Positions 1 to 5,701 of a stretch of 6,500 nt of DNA are shown piece after piece. Location of the stretch: the NCBI GenBank assembly GCA_025938055.1, contig JAICQC010000266.1, positions 1 to 6,500 of the forward strand, written 5' to 3'. The translations under genes were made by a program, and so were the position numbers. Position 1 is the stretch's first letter, and every line of letters starts with the position of its first letter. Below the pieces are notes generated by a model. It saw only the letters and a program-made list of their open reading frames with translations. It was not told where the DNA came from and ran no database searches. The DNA comes from Anaerolineales bacterium (GTDB taxonomy: Bacteria; Chloroflexota; Anaerolineae; Anaerolineales; Villigracilaceae).

Positions 1-1
1 A

Positions 2-355
2 CTACGCCCACTCCAGCATTCCTTTGCGCCACGTATAAACGAGTCCCACAATGAGAATGAGGATAAAGACAATACCCTCGATGACGGCGAACAGCCCCAG
101 TTGACCAAGCTTCACTGCCCAGGGGAAAAGGAAGACAGTTTCGACATCGAAGATCAGGAAAACCAGCGCGAAGATGTAATACTGCGCCTTGAACTGTACC
201 CAACTGTCTCCCACCGTCTCGATCCCGCACTCGTATGTGGATTGTTTAATGGGATTCGCTTTCTTGGGGCCCAGGATCCACGCCACCGTAATTGCACCTA
301 CGGGAATGATCAGGCCCACGATAAGAAACAAACCAATGTAAATCCACTGACTCAT
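2..355 (-). CDS. nuoA: NADH-quinone oxidoreductase subunit A
   Basis: NuoA is a small membrane subunit of respiratory complex I, which passes electrons from NADH to quinone and pumps protons; it sits near the quinone-binding junction of membrane and peripheral arms. The 117-residue product has the family's usual length and three membrane helices (about residues 5-27, 61-80 and 88-108). The YECG motif (41-44) lies in the loop after helix 1, and the acidic stretch FLIFDVETVFLFPWA (66-80, with D70 and E72) is the family hallmark. An upstream in-frame ATG at 400 would add 15 polar residues. I chose 355 because GGAG lies about 6 bases before it and the protein then begins like other NuoA. The stop is at positions 2-4, so the gene is complete. 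nuoA is usually the first gene of the nuo operon, so nuoB and the rest should follow outside the window. Identification is firm. Confidence 0.96.
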   Translation of the reverse strand: MSQWIYIGLFLIVGLIIPVGAITVAWILGPKKANPIKQSTYECGIETVGDSWVQFKAQYYIFALVFLIFDVETVFLFPWAVKLGQLGLFAVIEGIVFILILIVGLVYTWRKGMLEWA

Positions 356-371
356 AGATTCTCCATGGCGA

Positions 372-399
372 ATAGTACGTTTAAGGCAAAATTTGTCCA
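372..399 (-). promoter_or_regulatory. candidate nuoA promoter
   Basis: On the minus strand TGGACA (394-399, five of six matches to the -35 consensus) is followed after 16 bases by TACTAT (372-377, four of six to the -10 consensus). Transcription would start near 365 and leave only about 10 bases before the nuoA ATG, with GGAG at the very 5' end of the message. That is a short leader, so this is tentative. A competing -10-like TACAAT lies at 445-450 without a good -35 partner. The intergenic stretch 356-512 otherwise holds only a short direct repeat and the terminator of the preceding gene. Confidence 0.3.
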
Positions 400-431
400 C
401 ACTGCCGCTGTGCAGCGTGCGTCGCTGGTAT

Positions 432-468
432 TACAAACGCCGAAATTGTACCATGAAGTACAAACGCC
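432..468. repeat. 10-base direct repeat upstream of nuoA
   Basis: TACAAACGCC occurs perfectly at 432-441 and again at 459-468, with starts 27 bases apart. The repeat lies between the terminator of the upstream cassette and nuoA, and the candidate -10 TACAAT (minus strand, 445-450) falls between the two copies. Spaced repeats of this kind can be regulator binding sites, but no family can be named. The repetition is seen directly; any regulatory role is inference. Confidence 0.45.
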
Positions 469-474
469 TAACAT

Positions 475-523
475 GAAAACCAAACCAGGCTGAAGTGATT
501 TTTATTTCACAGTCAAAGCCTGG
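475..523 (-). terminator. rho-independent terminator-like hairpin after the lipoprotein gene
   Basis: Read on the minus strand, CCAGGCT (517-523) pairs perfectly with AGCCTGG (485-491). An inner GTGA/TCAC pair sits inside the loop and can extend the structure. The stem is followed by the T-rich run TTTGGTTTT (484 down to 476). The first stem arm overlaps the final Ala-Arg-Leu codons of the lipoprotein gene, whose TGA is at 513-515. Position and shape fit an intrinsic terminator closing the cassette before nuoA. The T tract is interrupted by GG, so it may be less than fully efficient. Confidence 0.65.
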
Positions 524-1256
524 CTCTGTTCCGTCGCTGTAGAAGGAACTTGACAATGTCTTCGAAGAATGGAAAGCCGATGATCGTCCCGACCACGGAA
601 CCGACAATGCCGGTCGTGCGTGCAAATTCTCCGGAAAGGCCCAGGAAGTTCACCGCTTCGATCTCGACGATCTGGGCGGACACTGTTTTCCGGCTTTCTT
701 CGCCGTTCTGTTTATCAACGAAACGAAGGTACAGCCAGATCGTCCCGCGATACACCGCCACATCCTCCGGGCGGATGCTCCAGCGGAAGGTCACCGAATT
801 CCCAGGCGATAGCGCCTCGCTCACCAGTTCTGCCGGGCGGACCTCCATCCCCGCCAGGTCGAGGCGCGCCTCGGCAATGACGTGATGCGACTCGTACAGG
901 TTCGGGATCTCAACGGTTTTCCCGGTAACGACGTTGTCCCCGATCTCTGCCGTCGGCGTGAGTGTGCCGAGGTCATCCACTTCCAGCGTCAACCGCACCA
1001 GGTCCGAATCGCCGACGCGGATCTGCGGCGGGAATTCCACCGTCAGACGCCGCCGCTCGGGCAGCGCCGGTTGCGCTGTGATCTGTGGCGTGACGAGGGT
1101 AGGCAGCACGGTGGGCAGCGGCGCGGTTGCCTGGATGCCCGGAGGTTCACCTGCTCCGGTTTCCGGCGGCGAGCCGCCTGAGAACATGCCGCAGCCAAAG
1201 GCGGTCAGGACGCCGATCATGATGAAAAGGCTAAAAATCAGCCTGTGGGTTCGCAT
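513..1256 (-). CDS. exported, probably lipid-anchored protein with C-terminal membrane segment
   Basis: I do not recognise the 247-residue product. It opens with a signal peptide: basic MRTHR, a hydrophobic core to about residue 19, then FGC with the candidate lipidated cysteine at 22. The lipobox is imperfect (Ala at -3, Phe at -2, Gly at -1). A Gly/Pro/Thr-rich linker (about 24-66) leads to a domain with alternating hydrophobic residues that looks beta-rich (about 70-200; for example VTFRWSIRPEDV and GTIWLYLRFVD). Near the C-terminus a Gly-rich hydrophobic stretch (about 214-239) is followed by RRNRAR, like a membrane helix with a cytoplasmic basic tail. The protein could thus be tethered at both ends. 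No Shine-Dalgarno sequence precedes the ATG at 1254-1256; the previous gene stops 5 bases upstream, so termination-reinitiation coupling is likely. Last gene of a three-gene cassette. Function unknown; extracytoplasmic location is inferred. Confidence 0.8.
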   Translation of the reverse strand: MRTHRLIFSLFIMIGVLTAFGCGMFSGGSPPETGAGEPPGIQATAPLPTVLPTLVTPQITAQPALPERRRLTVEFPPQIRVGDSDLVRLTLEVDDLGTLTPTAEIGDNVVTGKTVEIPNLYESHHVIAEARLDLAGMEVRPAELVSEALSPGNSVTFRWSIRPEDVAVYRGTIWLYLRFVDKQNGEESRKTVSAQIVEIEAVNFLGLSGEFARTTGIVGSVVGTIIGFPFFEDIVKFLLQRRNRARL

Positions 1257-1261
1257 GATGG

Positions 1262-1429
1262 TCAGGAGAAAAGTTGAATGTGGAACGAAATAGGAGTGGG
1301 CAACTGCAATTCAGCTGGTGGGATGGGTTGAGTCCGTACCTCACGCCGCACCGGCAGCAGTCCCCAGACCAGCAGTGCAGCCGAAACGATCAGGATGGCG
1401 ACCCCGACCAGGATCCTCAGCCGTCTCAT
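1262..1429 (-). CDS. small single-pass membrane protein (55 residues)
   Basis: The product starts with basic MRRLR, followed by one strongly hydrophobic helix (about residues 6-25, ILVGVAILIVSAALLVWGLL) and a short tail with PVRREVR and then PIPPAELQLPTP. The cytoplasmic side should be the Arg-rich N-terminus, leaving the proline-rich tail outside. The start was chosen because its ATG overlaps the TGA of the nucleotidyltransferase gene as ATGA (1426-1429), a classic coupling signal; an AAGAAG stretch about 10 bases upstream could serve as ribosome binding site. A longer reading frame from 1498 would begin inside the nucleotidyltransferase gene with a non-membrane-like, Arg-rich leader and is unlikely. 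The stop lies 5 bases before the lipoprotein ATG. No family is recognised. It could assist assembly or anchoring of a neighbour, but that is only context. Confidence 0.7.
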   Translation of the reverse strand: MRRLRILVGVAILIVSAALLVWGLLPVRREVRTQPIPPAELQLPTPISFHIQLFS

Positions 1430-2181
1430 CCTTGATCGACTTCTTCCACCTCTGCATACCAGCGCACTCGCGTGCCGATCAGATCGCGCATCTTCCATGC
1501 CATAGTCTTCGGCACCGACTCCAACATGGAGGCGACCATCCGAACACGGCGCAGGACGAGGTCGCGCTCCTCACGGCTCAATGCCAGCTCTTCGCGTAAA
1601 AGCAGTTCTTCCACCCGTTTGAGATTAATGGTCGTCGTCTTATAGAGCCCCCAATCATCAGCACAAAGAGAAGCGATGCGATCCAGCCCGATCTTCCCCT
1701 CCTGTTCGTTCCCGATATCATTGTTTAGCAGCAGTGAGATGATGTCGAAAGCGTCCTTACGGTTCAGCTGGACGATCTGTGCCTTCGAAAGGAGCAACTC
1801 TGCCAGCGGAATGGTCACCGGGTCGATCTTCAAGCGCCCATCCATGGGCAGTTTATGGCACATCTCGAAATCACCGACCAGGATATCGATGCGATGACCC
1901 GCCGCCTGGTCATAATAGATCTGGCGGTGCGAGCCATTCAACAGGTTGAACTGCTTGTTGGGTGCATACCCCATCTGCTGAAAGAACGGTTCAAGTTTGT
2001 GCCGGTCACGCTCGGAAACGACAAAGTCCACATCCGGCGAATCGCGATGGAAAAAGCGCGTGTCATTCTGGCTGTGGGCATAAATCGCCAGTCCGCCAAA
2101 GGCGCGCAGCTGGATCTGGTTGGCATCTGCCGCAGAGATCAGGCGGTTCATCTCAGAAACAAGGTCGGGCAACGTATCCAT
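1426..2181 (-). CDS. minimal nucleotidyltransferase (AbiEii-like / NTP_transf family)
   Basis: The 251-residue protein has the layout of the DNA polymerase beta-like nucleotidyltransferase superfamily: RAFGGLAIY (27-34) supplies the Gly-Gly motif, SPDVDFVV (48-55) the metal-binding Asp50-x-Asp52, and HRIDILVGDF (96-105) the third carboxylate, probably Asp99. LLSKAQIVQLNRKDAFDI (130-147) fits the Lys plus (R/K)xxD segment seen in AbiEii-type toxins and related minimal transferases. The rest (about 160-251) is helical and charged. The family moves NMP groups onto proteins, tRNA or small molecules; the acceptor here cannot be told. AbiEii toxins normally follow an AbiEi winged-helix antitoxin gene, and none is present. 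Instead the gene overlaps a small membrane protein gene by 4 bases. The ATG at 2181 is preceded by AGAGGGG with a rather long 12-base spacer. The NTase fold is well supported; toxin or defence function is not. Confidence 0.85.
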   Translation of the reverse strand: MDTLPDLVSEMNRLISAADANQIQLRAFGGLAIYAHSQNDTRFFHRDSPDVDFVVSERDRHKLEPFFQQMGYAPNKQFNLLNGSHRQIYYDQAAGHRIDILVGDFEMCHKLPMDGRLKIDPVTIPLAELLLSKAQIVQLNRKDAFDIISLLLNNDIGNEQEGKIGLDRIASLCADDWGLYKTTTINLKRVEELLLREELALSREERDLVLRRVRMVASMLESVPKTMAWKMRDLIGTRVRWYAEVEEVDQG

Positions 2182-2191
2182 GGAAGTACTA

Positions 2192-2224
2192 TACCCCTCT
2201 CCCTTGCCGGAAGGAAGAGGGGTA
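2192..2224 (-). promoter_or_regulatory. strong hairpin between permease and nucleotidyltransferase genes
   Basis: TACCCCTCT (2192-2200) is perfectly complementary to AGAGGGGTA (2216-2224). After one mismatch a further CCTT/AAGG pair closes on a GCCGG loop, giving a 33-base stem-loop. On the minus strand it lies 15 bases after the permease stop and 10 bases before the nucleotidyltransferase ATG. No T tract follows, so it is a weak intrinsic terminator candidate. It may instead stabilise the permease mRNA end, belong to an interspersed palindrome family, or hide the GAGGGG that is the only Shine-Dalgarno-like sequence before the nucleotidyltransferase. The structure is clear from the sequence; its role is open. 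Confidence 0.6.
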
Positions 2225-2239
2225 AAACGTCAGAATCCC

Positions 2240-3886
2240 TTACTCCACCGGAATTTCCGCATGGACTTTGTCGAGGTCGATGCCTTCCCGGCGGCGCGCG
2301 GCTCTCGAACCGAAATAAATGATCGCGGCAATGACGTAGTTCGCCAGCATGTAAATGATCGAGGTGCCATTCTTGAACCCGTTCTCGTTGATGCTGTAGC
2401 CGATGCCGTACAGCGCGTTCGGGTCGAGGATCCACTGGTAGAGCAGGAACACCAGGAACCCGCCGAAGATCACGCCCGCGACCGTGATGAGTGGAATCCC
2501 CAACACGTTGTATTTGGCGATCGGCGAAGCCCGATACAGGTCCGGTTTGCGGTAGGGCAGCAGGATGGCGGCAATAGTCGTCCCCAGGAAGGTCACTGCA
2601 ATGACCAGCGTGGACGCCAGCGTGAGCGAACGGAAGTTCGCGATGTTATAGGAGAACAGGAAGGAAACCACGATGGAGGGGATCACCATCAGCAGTAAGG
2701 CGTAGACCGGCGTGCCGGTGCGGTCATCCACCTCCGCGACCTTCTCGGGCAGCAGGCGATCAAACGCCGCAGCAAAGATCACACGCGTGGAGGAAAGGAA
2801 CACAGTTCCGCTCCAGCCGAACCACCACAGGCTCATCAGAGCGATCACAATGAATTGGAGCACACGGCTGCCGGAGAGGAAGGAGGCGAACAGCGCCGGG
2901 TAGGGCCAGACCGGCAGGGCAGGTGGGTCGGTCGTAAAGCCCCAGGCGTAGTTCCACCACGCGCCGCCAGCCTGCACGTAGAAATCCCAGCCGATGGTGC
3001 GGTTGATGGCGTATAAAAGCAGGATACCCAACAAAGTAGTCACACCCAGCGCAGAAGCCATGCCAACGATATTGCGTTTGAAATCGGTCGCGCCGCGCAC
3101 TTCCCCGTAAAGTGTCGCGCCCCAGTTGGGCCACAGATTGAAAAAGACAAGGTAAGGGAGCGTCAGGAAGATCAAGCCCAGTCCACCGCCAAGGAACGGC
3201 AGCGCCGCGCCTGCATTCGTCCCCAGTGCCACCGTGGCATCGTACACGCCGGGCTGCGCGCCGAACATCTCAGCGGCATTCGTCTCGAGTCCTTCCCGGA
3301 AGGCTTCCGGCGAACCGGTCAGCAGGAGAACGATCACGATCAATAAGCCAAGCATCCCGCCATAGAACGAGAACTTCTGAATGCGGGCATACGCCTTCAT
3401 GCCCATGGCGATAAAGACGCTCACAATCGCCAGCGTAATGAGCGAGGCGAGGAATGAACCGTTGTTCGTGCCCGCGAACCACAACGCGGTATCTCTTGCG
3501 CCCAGGATACCCAGCAGAGGCACCAGCACGATGTGACGGAACATGTCACCGTAGAGCGGCACCCACAGCCACAGGATGAACCACCAGCCCGTGACCGCCA
3601 GGATGAAACCGATCGCCCCACCCAGGATGCGGCTCTGCCAGATGTAATCGCCGCCCGAGCGGGGCATCACGGCGATCAGCGCCGCGTAGACGACGACTTC
3701 GAAGAAGATGAACAACGCGCTGACGATCAGCGCCGGCACCAATCCGCCACCGAAGTAGTACATCTGACTGAAGCTGTACAGACCTAGGGTGATGAGGTTG
3801 ATGGAGAACAACGCGTAGATGAACGCGTCCATGACCGACCACGAACGCACCAGGCCGGTCGCTTTCCGGACAAACAAGTTAGTCAT
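2240..3886 (-). CDS. APC-superfamily amino acid/amine permease
   Basis: A 548-residue polytopic inner-membrane protein of the amino acid-polyamine-organocation superfamily, expected to move an amino acid or amine by proton/sodium symport or exchange. About 12 or more hydrophobic helices are visible, from about residue 24 to 525. Family signatures are MPRSGGDYIWQSR (74-86), the loop after the second helix, and STRVIFAAAFDRLLPEKVAEV with TGTPVYALLL (366-400), the conserved Arg/Asp/LP and GTP motif preceding a later helix. Two Trp-rich segments stand out: WWFILWLWVP (101-110) and GGAWWNYAW to PVWPYP (308-330). The ends are short and hydrophilic, with RRAREG-like charge near the C-terminus. The start at 3886 is preceded by an excellent AGGAGGAG ribosome binding site; a longer ATG at 3916 would place that site inside the coding region. 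At 548 residues it is longer than the common 450-500. The gene appears monocistronic. Substrate cannot be assigned from sequence. Confidence 0.92.
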   Translation of the reverse strand: MTNLFVRKATGLVRSWSVMDAFIYALFSINLITLGLYSFSQMYYFGGGLVPALIVSALFIFFEVVVYAALIAVMPRSGGDYIWQSRILGGAIGFILAVTGWWFILWLWVPLYGDMFRHIVLVPLLGILGARDTALWFAGTNNGSFLASLITLAIVSVFIAMGMKAYARIQKFSFYGGMLGLLIVIVLLLTGSPEAFREGLETNAAEMFGAQPGVYDATVALGTNAGAALPFLGGGLGLIFLTLPYLVFFNLWPNWGATLYGEVRGATDFKRNIVGMASALGVTTLLGILLLYAINRTIGWDFYVQAGGAWWNYAWGFTTDPPALPVWPYPALFASFLSGSRVLQFIVIALMSLWWFGWSGTVFLSSTRVIFAAAFDRLLPEKVAEVDDRTGTPVYALLLMVIPSIVVSFLFSYNIANFRSLTLASTLVIAVTFLGTTIAAILLPYRKPDLYRASPIAKYNVLGIPLITVAGVIFGGFLVFLLYQWILDPNALYGIGYSINENGFKNGTSIIYMLANYVIAAIIYFGSRAARRREGIDLDKVHAEIPVE

Positions 3887-3942
3887 GGGATGCTCCTCCT
3901 TTAGGGCATTAATCATCTCGTGCTACACAGGCGCCTACGGTG

Positions 3943-3951
3943 CTTATAACA
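3943..3951 (-). promoter_or_regulatory. extended -10 promoter for the permease gene
   Basis: On the minus strand TGTTATAAG matches the extended -10 pattern TGnTATAAT in all but the last base. There is no convincing -35 hexamer upstream, as is usual for extended -10 promoters. Transcription would begin near 3936, at the 8-base palindrome AGGCGCCT (3929-3936), leaving a leader of about 50 bases that ends in the AGGAGGAG site before the ATG at 3886. The palindrome at the start point could be an operator, but it is short. Confidence 0.5.
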
Positions 3952-3968
3952 CGCAACTCCCAAATAAG

Positions 3969-3986
3969 TTAACCTGTAGTCAGAAC
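3969..3986 (-). repeat. imperfect duplicate of the metallophosphoesterase 3' end
   Basis: The 18 bases here match 4126-4143 at 16 positions (TTAACC, one mismatch, GTAGTCAGAAC beyond it; edge bases vary). Read on the minus strand both copies encode Val-Leu-Thr-Thr-Gly-stop, the exact C-terminus of the metallophosphoesterase; the codon upstream of this copy's Val is Lys rather than Tyr. The two copies flank the palindromic repeat at 4006-4090. This copy has no gene body behind it. It may be a relic of a tandem duplication or of an insertion at the gene end, or be coincidental, though a preserved stop codon argues against chance. Confidence 0.55.
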
Positions 3987-4005
3987 CTTACCTTCTCTCA
4001 GTTCC

Positions 4006-4090
4006 GTCATTGCGAGCCCACTAGGGCGAAGCAATCTCACATTATGTAGCCTGGGATTGCTTCGTCAGGCTCCGTCCTCCTCGCAATGAC
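4006..4090. repeat. nested palindromic intergenic repeat
   Basis: Outer arms GTCATTGCGAG (4006-4016) and CTCGCAATGAC (4080-4090) are perfect inverted repeats of 11 bases. Inside, CGAAGCAATC (4027-4036) and GATTGCTTCG (4055-4064) form a second perfect 10-base stem around an 18-base loop, extendable by two pairs including one wobble. The wording GTCATTGCGAG...GAAGCAATC is a recurrent theme of short interspersed palindromes that I recall from many unrelated bacterial genomes. Lacking a transposase, it would be a non-autonomous element. It sits downstream of the metallophosphoesterase stop and could act as an mRNA-end structure or terminator. The AT-rich stretch 4091-4125 beside it contains nothing else I can identify. 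Confidence 0.8.
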
Positions 4091-4125
4091 AGAATATTAT
4101 TTTATAGTTAATTATGATGGACTAC

Positions 4126-5067
4126 TTAACCGGTAGTCAGAACGTAATTTTCGATCTTATTCTTTCCGAGATTCACAACCGCACCCAGCAGGGTTCCCTG
4201 CTCATACATCGAACCAGGGTTGATGCACAGAGTTTTGCCGATGCGGGTAGCGCCGCGTCCTTCATGGATGTGCCCGTGCAAGCCCAGCAAAGGCTGCGTC
4301 TCTTCGATGGCTTTACGCAGAGCCGTCGAGCCGACCGGCTTGAGCGCCTGCCCCGCCATTTTGGGACGCAGGTCCTTGTCCAGTTCCGGCGCTTCGTCAA
4401 GGCTGGATCGATAGGGCGGCACGTGGATGTTGAAGACCGCGTTGCGCGGTTCTTTAAGCTGACAGATCATTGCCTCATACCGGACCTTGAGCTGATCCTC
4501 GTCTTCCTCACGGTGCGTATCCCATGGTGTCCGGTTCGACCAGCCGGAGGCGATCATCTCATGAACGCCGTCGAGCAGAGTCACCTGCCCCTCTGCGAGG
4601 ACCACACGCCGGGACGAACGGACGATGGCATCCACTTCGTCCATGTCGTCGTTGCCAGGACAGCAATAGACCTTCATATCCGTGCCGTCCAACTTTTTAT
4701 CGGCAAGGTCCATCCACTGCTGGACAACCTTGAGCACTTCCTGCGAGAAAATCTGGCTCACTCTCTCAGGGTCTTTTTCCAGCTCGGCAATTTCATCGGG
4801 ATTTGTCAGATAGGGATAATAGCCGCGGCTGCGGACGCGCTTGATCATATCCTGCAGTTCGTCTTCATTCGAGACGTCAAACACCTGTTCGAGCAATGTG
4901 ACGCGGTAGTTGTTTCCGCCCTTGTGGATGAACGGCACGACAGCTTTCCCCGTCATATCGCCGCCGAGGATCAGCACATCGGCCCCATAGAATTTCCCCG
5001 CATTCAAAAACTTGCTCCAGCAAATATCCGACCCGTGAATGTCTGTTGCAAAGAAGAGTTTTGTCAC
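4126..5067 (-). CDS. calcineurin-like metallophosphoesterase
   Basis: A predicted cytoplasmic two-metal phosphoesterase of 313 residues. With the GTG at 5067 as residue 1, the full ligand set is visible: DIHGS (Asp9, His11), LGGD (Asp37), PGNDD (Asn139), NIHVPPY (His215) and LHGHIHEG (His266, His268), followed by INPGS (282-286), as in small YfcE-type phosphodiesterases. Such enzymes hydrolyse phosphomono- or diesters; the substrate is unknown. Odd is the spacing of about 100 residues between the GGD and GND motifs, where about 25-40 is common; it holds a charged, probably helical insert (about 55-130). The start was set at GTG because AAGGA lies 10 bases upstream, the protein then begins directly before the first beta strand, and a TATAAT box at 5110-5115 would lie inside the coding region if the ATG at 5166 were used. 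The longer 346-residue form remains possible. No partner gene is adjacent on the same strand. Confidence 0.9.
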   Translation of the reverse strand: MTKLFFATDIHGSDICWSKFLNAGKFYGADVLILGGDMTGKAVVPFIHKGGNNYRVTLLEQVFDVSNEDELQDMIKRVRSRGYYPYLTNPDEIAELEKDPERVSQIFSQEVLKVVQQWMDLADKKLDGTDMKVYCCPGNDDMDEVDAIVRSSRRVVLAEGQVTLLDGVHEMIASGWSNRTPWDTHREEDEDQLKVRYEAMICQLKEPRNAVFNIHVPPYRSSLDEAPELDKDLRPKMAGQALKPVGSTALRKAIEETQPLLGLHGHIHEGRGATRIGKTLCINPGSMYEQGTLLGAVVNLGKNKIENYVLTTG

Positions 5068-5109
5068 CGCTAAAGCATCCTTGTTTTCTAGGGGGATATA
5101 TTTCCGCCC

Positions 5110-5115
5110 ATTATA
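5110..5115 (-). promoter_or_regulatory. -10 box (TATAAT) of the metallophosphoesterase gene
   Basis: A perfect TATAAT occurs on the minus strand, 42 bases upstream of the proposed GTG start. No good -35 hexamer is found 16-18 bases further upstream. Transcription would start near 5103 and give a leader of about 36 bases carrying the AAGGA ribosome binding site. This element decides the start codon, since it lies downstream of the alternative ATG at 5166. The intergenic stretch 5068-5259 holds this promoter and the leader of the divergent plus-strand gene, and nothing else that I can support. Confidence 0.5.
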
Positions 5116-5259
5116 CACGCCCTTGAGAAATACAGAATTTAATGGAGGGCTTCTGCCTGCATGCAAAGACTCTCAGAATTCAGGAAAAAGCGATGATAGA
5201 ATTCTTTGAGTAAGCAATTCTGCATTGGCCCTCTACTATAAATAAATACTGGAGACAAA

Positions 5260-5686
5260 ATGACAGGACTTGCCTCGAAAAAGATGGGCATAAAAGAAGG
5301 GTCGCGTGCATACTTCGTCAACGCACCAGAAGACGCTATAAAAGTGATCGACCCATCACAACTCGACCTTGCTAAAAGACTAACTGGCAAGTTCGAGTAC
5401 ATCCATTTTTTTCACCAAGAGCCAGAAAGAGTTCAATGACAGGTTCCCGAAGCTGAAGGAACATCTTCAGTCAACGGGTGTGCTCTGGGTTTCGTGGCCG
5501 AAAAATAAAAAGCTGGGAACCGACCTCACATTGACGAAGGTCATCAAATTAGGCTATGACCACGGGCTTGTCGAAAGCAAAACGATCAGCATCAACGAGA
5601 CCTGGTCAGCCATTAAGTTTACGCATCCAAAGAAGGGGAAAGTGTATAAGAATAGCTATGGAAAATTGAAATCGCATCGTCCTTGA
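5260..5686 (+). pseudogene. DUF3052-like protein gene with a frameshift
   Basis: The frame from ATG 5260 (GGAG 6 bases upstream, TATAAA at 5237-5242) encodes 59 codons and stops at 5437-5439. The first 51 residues, with KKMGIKEGSRAYFVNAPED (7-25), match the start of DUF3052-type proteins. The other half continues in the next frame: TKSQKEFNDRFPKLKEHL, TGVLWVSWPK, GTDLT and INETWSAIKF, also family hallmarks. Removing one T from the run of seven at 5406-5412 restores one 141-residue protein (Phe-Phe-Thr at the joint), a normal family length. Possibilities are a sequencing error in the homopolymer, a true null mutation, or slippage-controlled expression; the rest of the frame is intact, so any damage is recent. 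Family function is unknown. Codons such as ATA, AGA and CTA and lower GC set it apart from neighbours, hinting at transfer. It converges with the MBL gene 15 bases on. Confidence 0.8.
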
Positions 5687-5701
5687 TCGCTGCGTCAAAA
5701 G

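Noticed and set aside
1426..2181. Calling the nucleotidyltransferase an AbiE toxin-antitoxin pair
   Set aside because: Only the nucleotidyltransferase is present. The neighbouring small gene encodes a membrane helix, not a winged-helix antitoxin, and just 58 bases separate the gene from the permease upstream.
2120..2698. A 192-codon plus-strand open frame overlapping the permease and nucleotidyltransferase ends
   Set aside because: The product is a low-complexity mix of Arg, Asp, Gln and His antisense to a clear membrane protein; no ribosome binding site or family resemblance.
4114..5073. A 319-codon open frame on the plus strand opposite the metallophosphoesterase
   Set aside because: It mirrors a gene with a full set of catalytic motifs, has no recognisable domain, and is explained by G/C-biased third positions on the coding strand.
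5175..5204. Two AGAATTC copies 22 bases apart as a regulatory repeat
   Set aside because: Seven-base matches at this spacing in AT-rich DNA are easily due to chance, and they do not align with either promoter.
5139..5402. An 87-codon minus-strand open frame in the divergent intergenic region
   Set aside because: It lies mostly antisense to the conserved N-terminal half of the DUF3052-like gene and would run through the metallophosphoesterase promoter region; no family resemblance.
5406..5439. A classical -1 programmed ribosomal frameshift at the T run
   Set aside because: A -1 shift leads to another frame that soon stops; joining the halves needs a +1 shift or loss of one T, so a -1 slippery site does not explain it.
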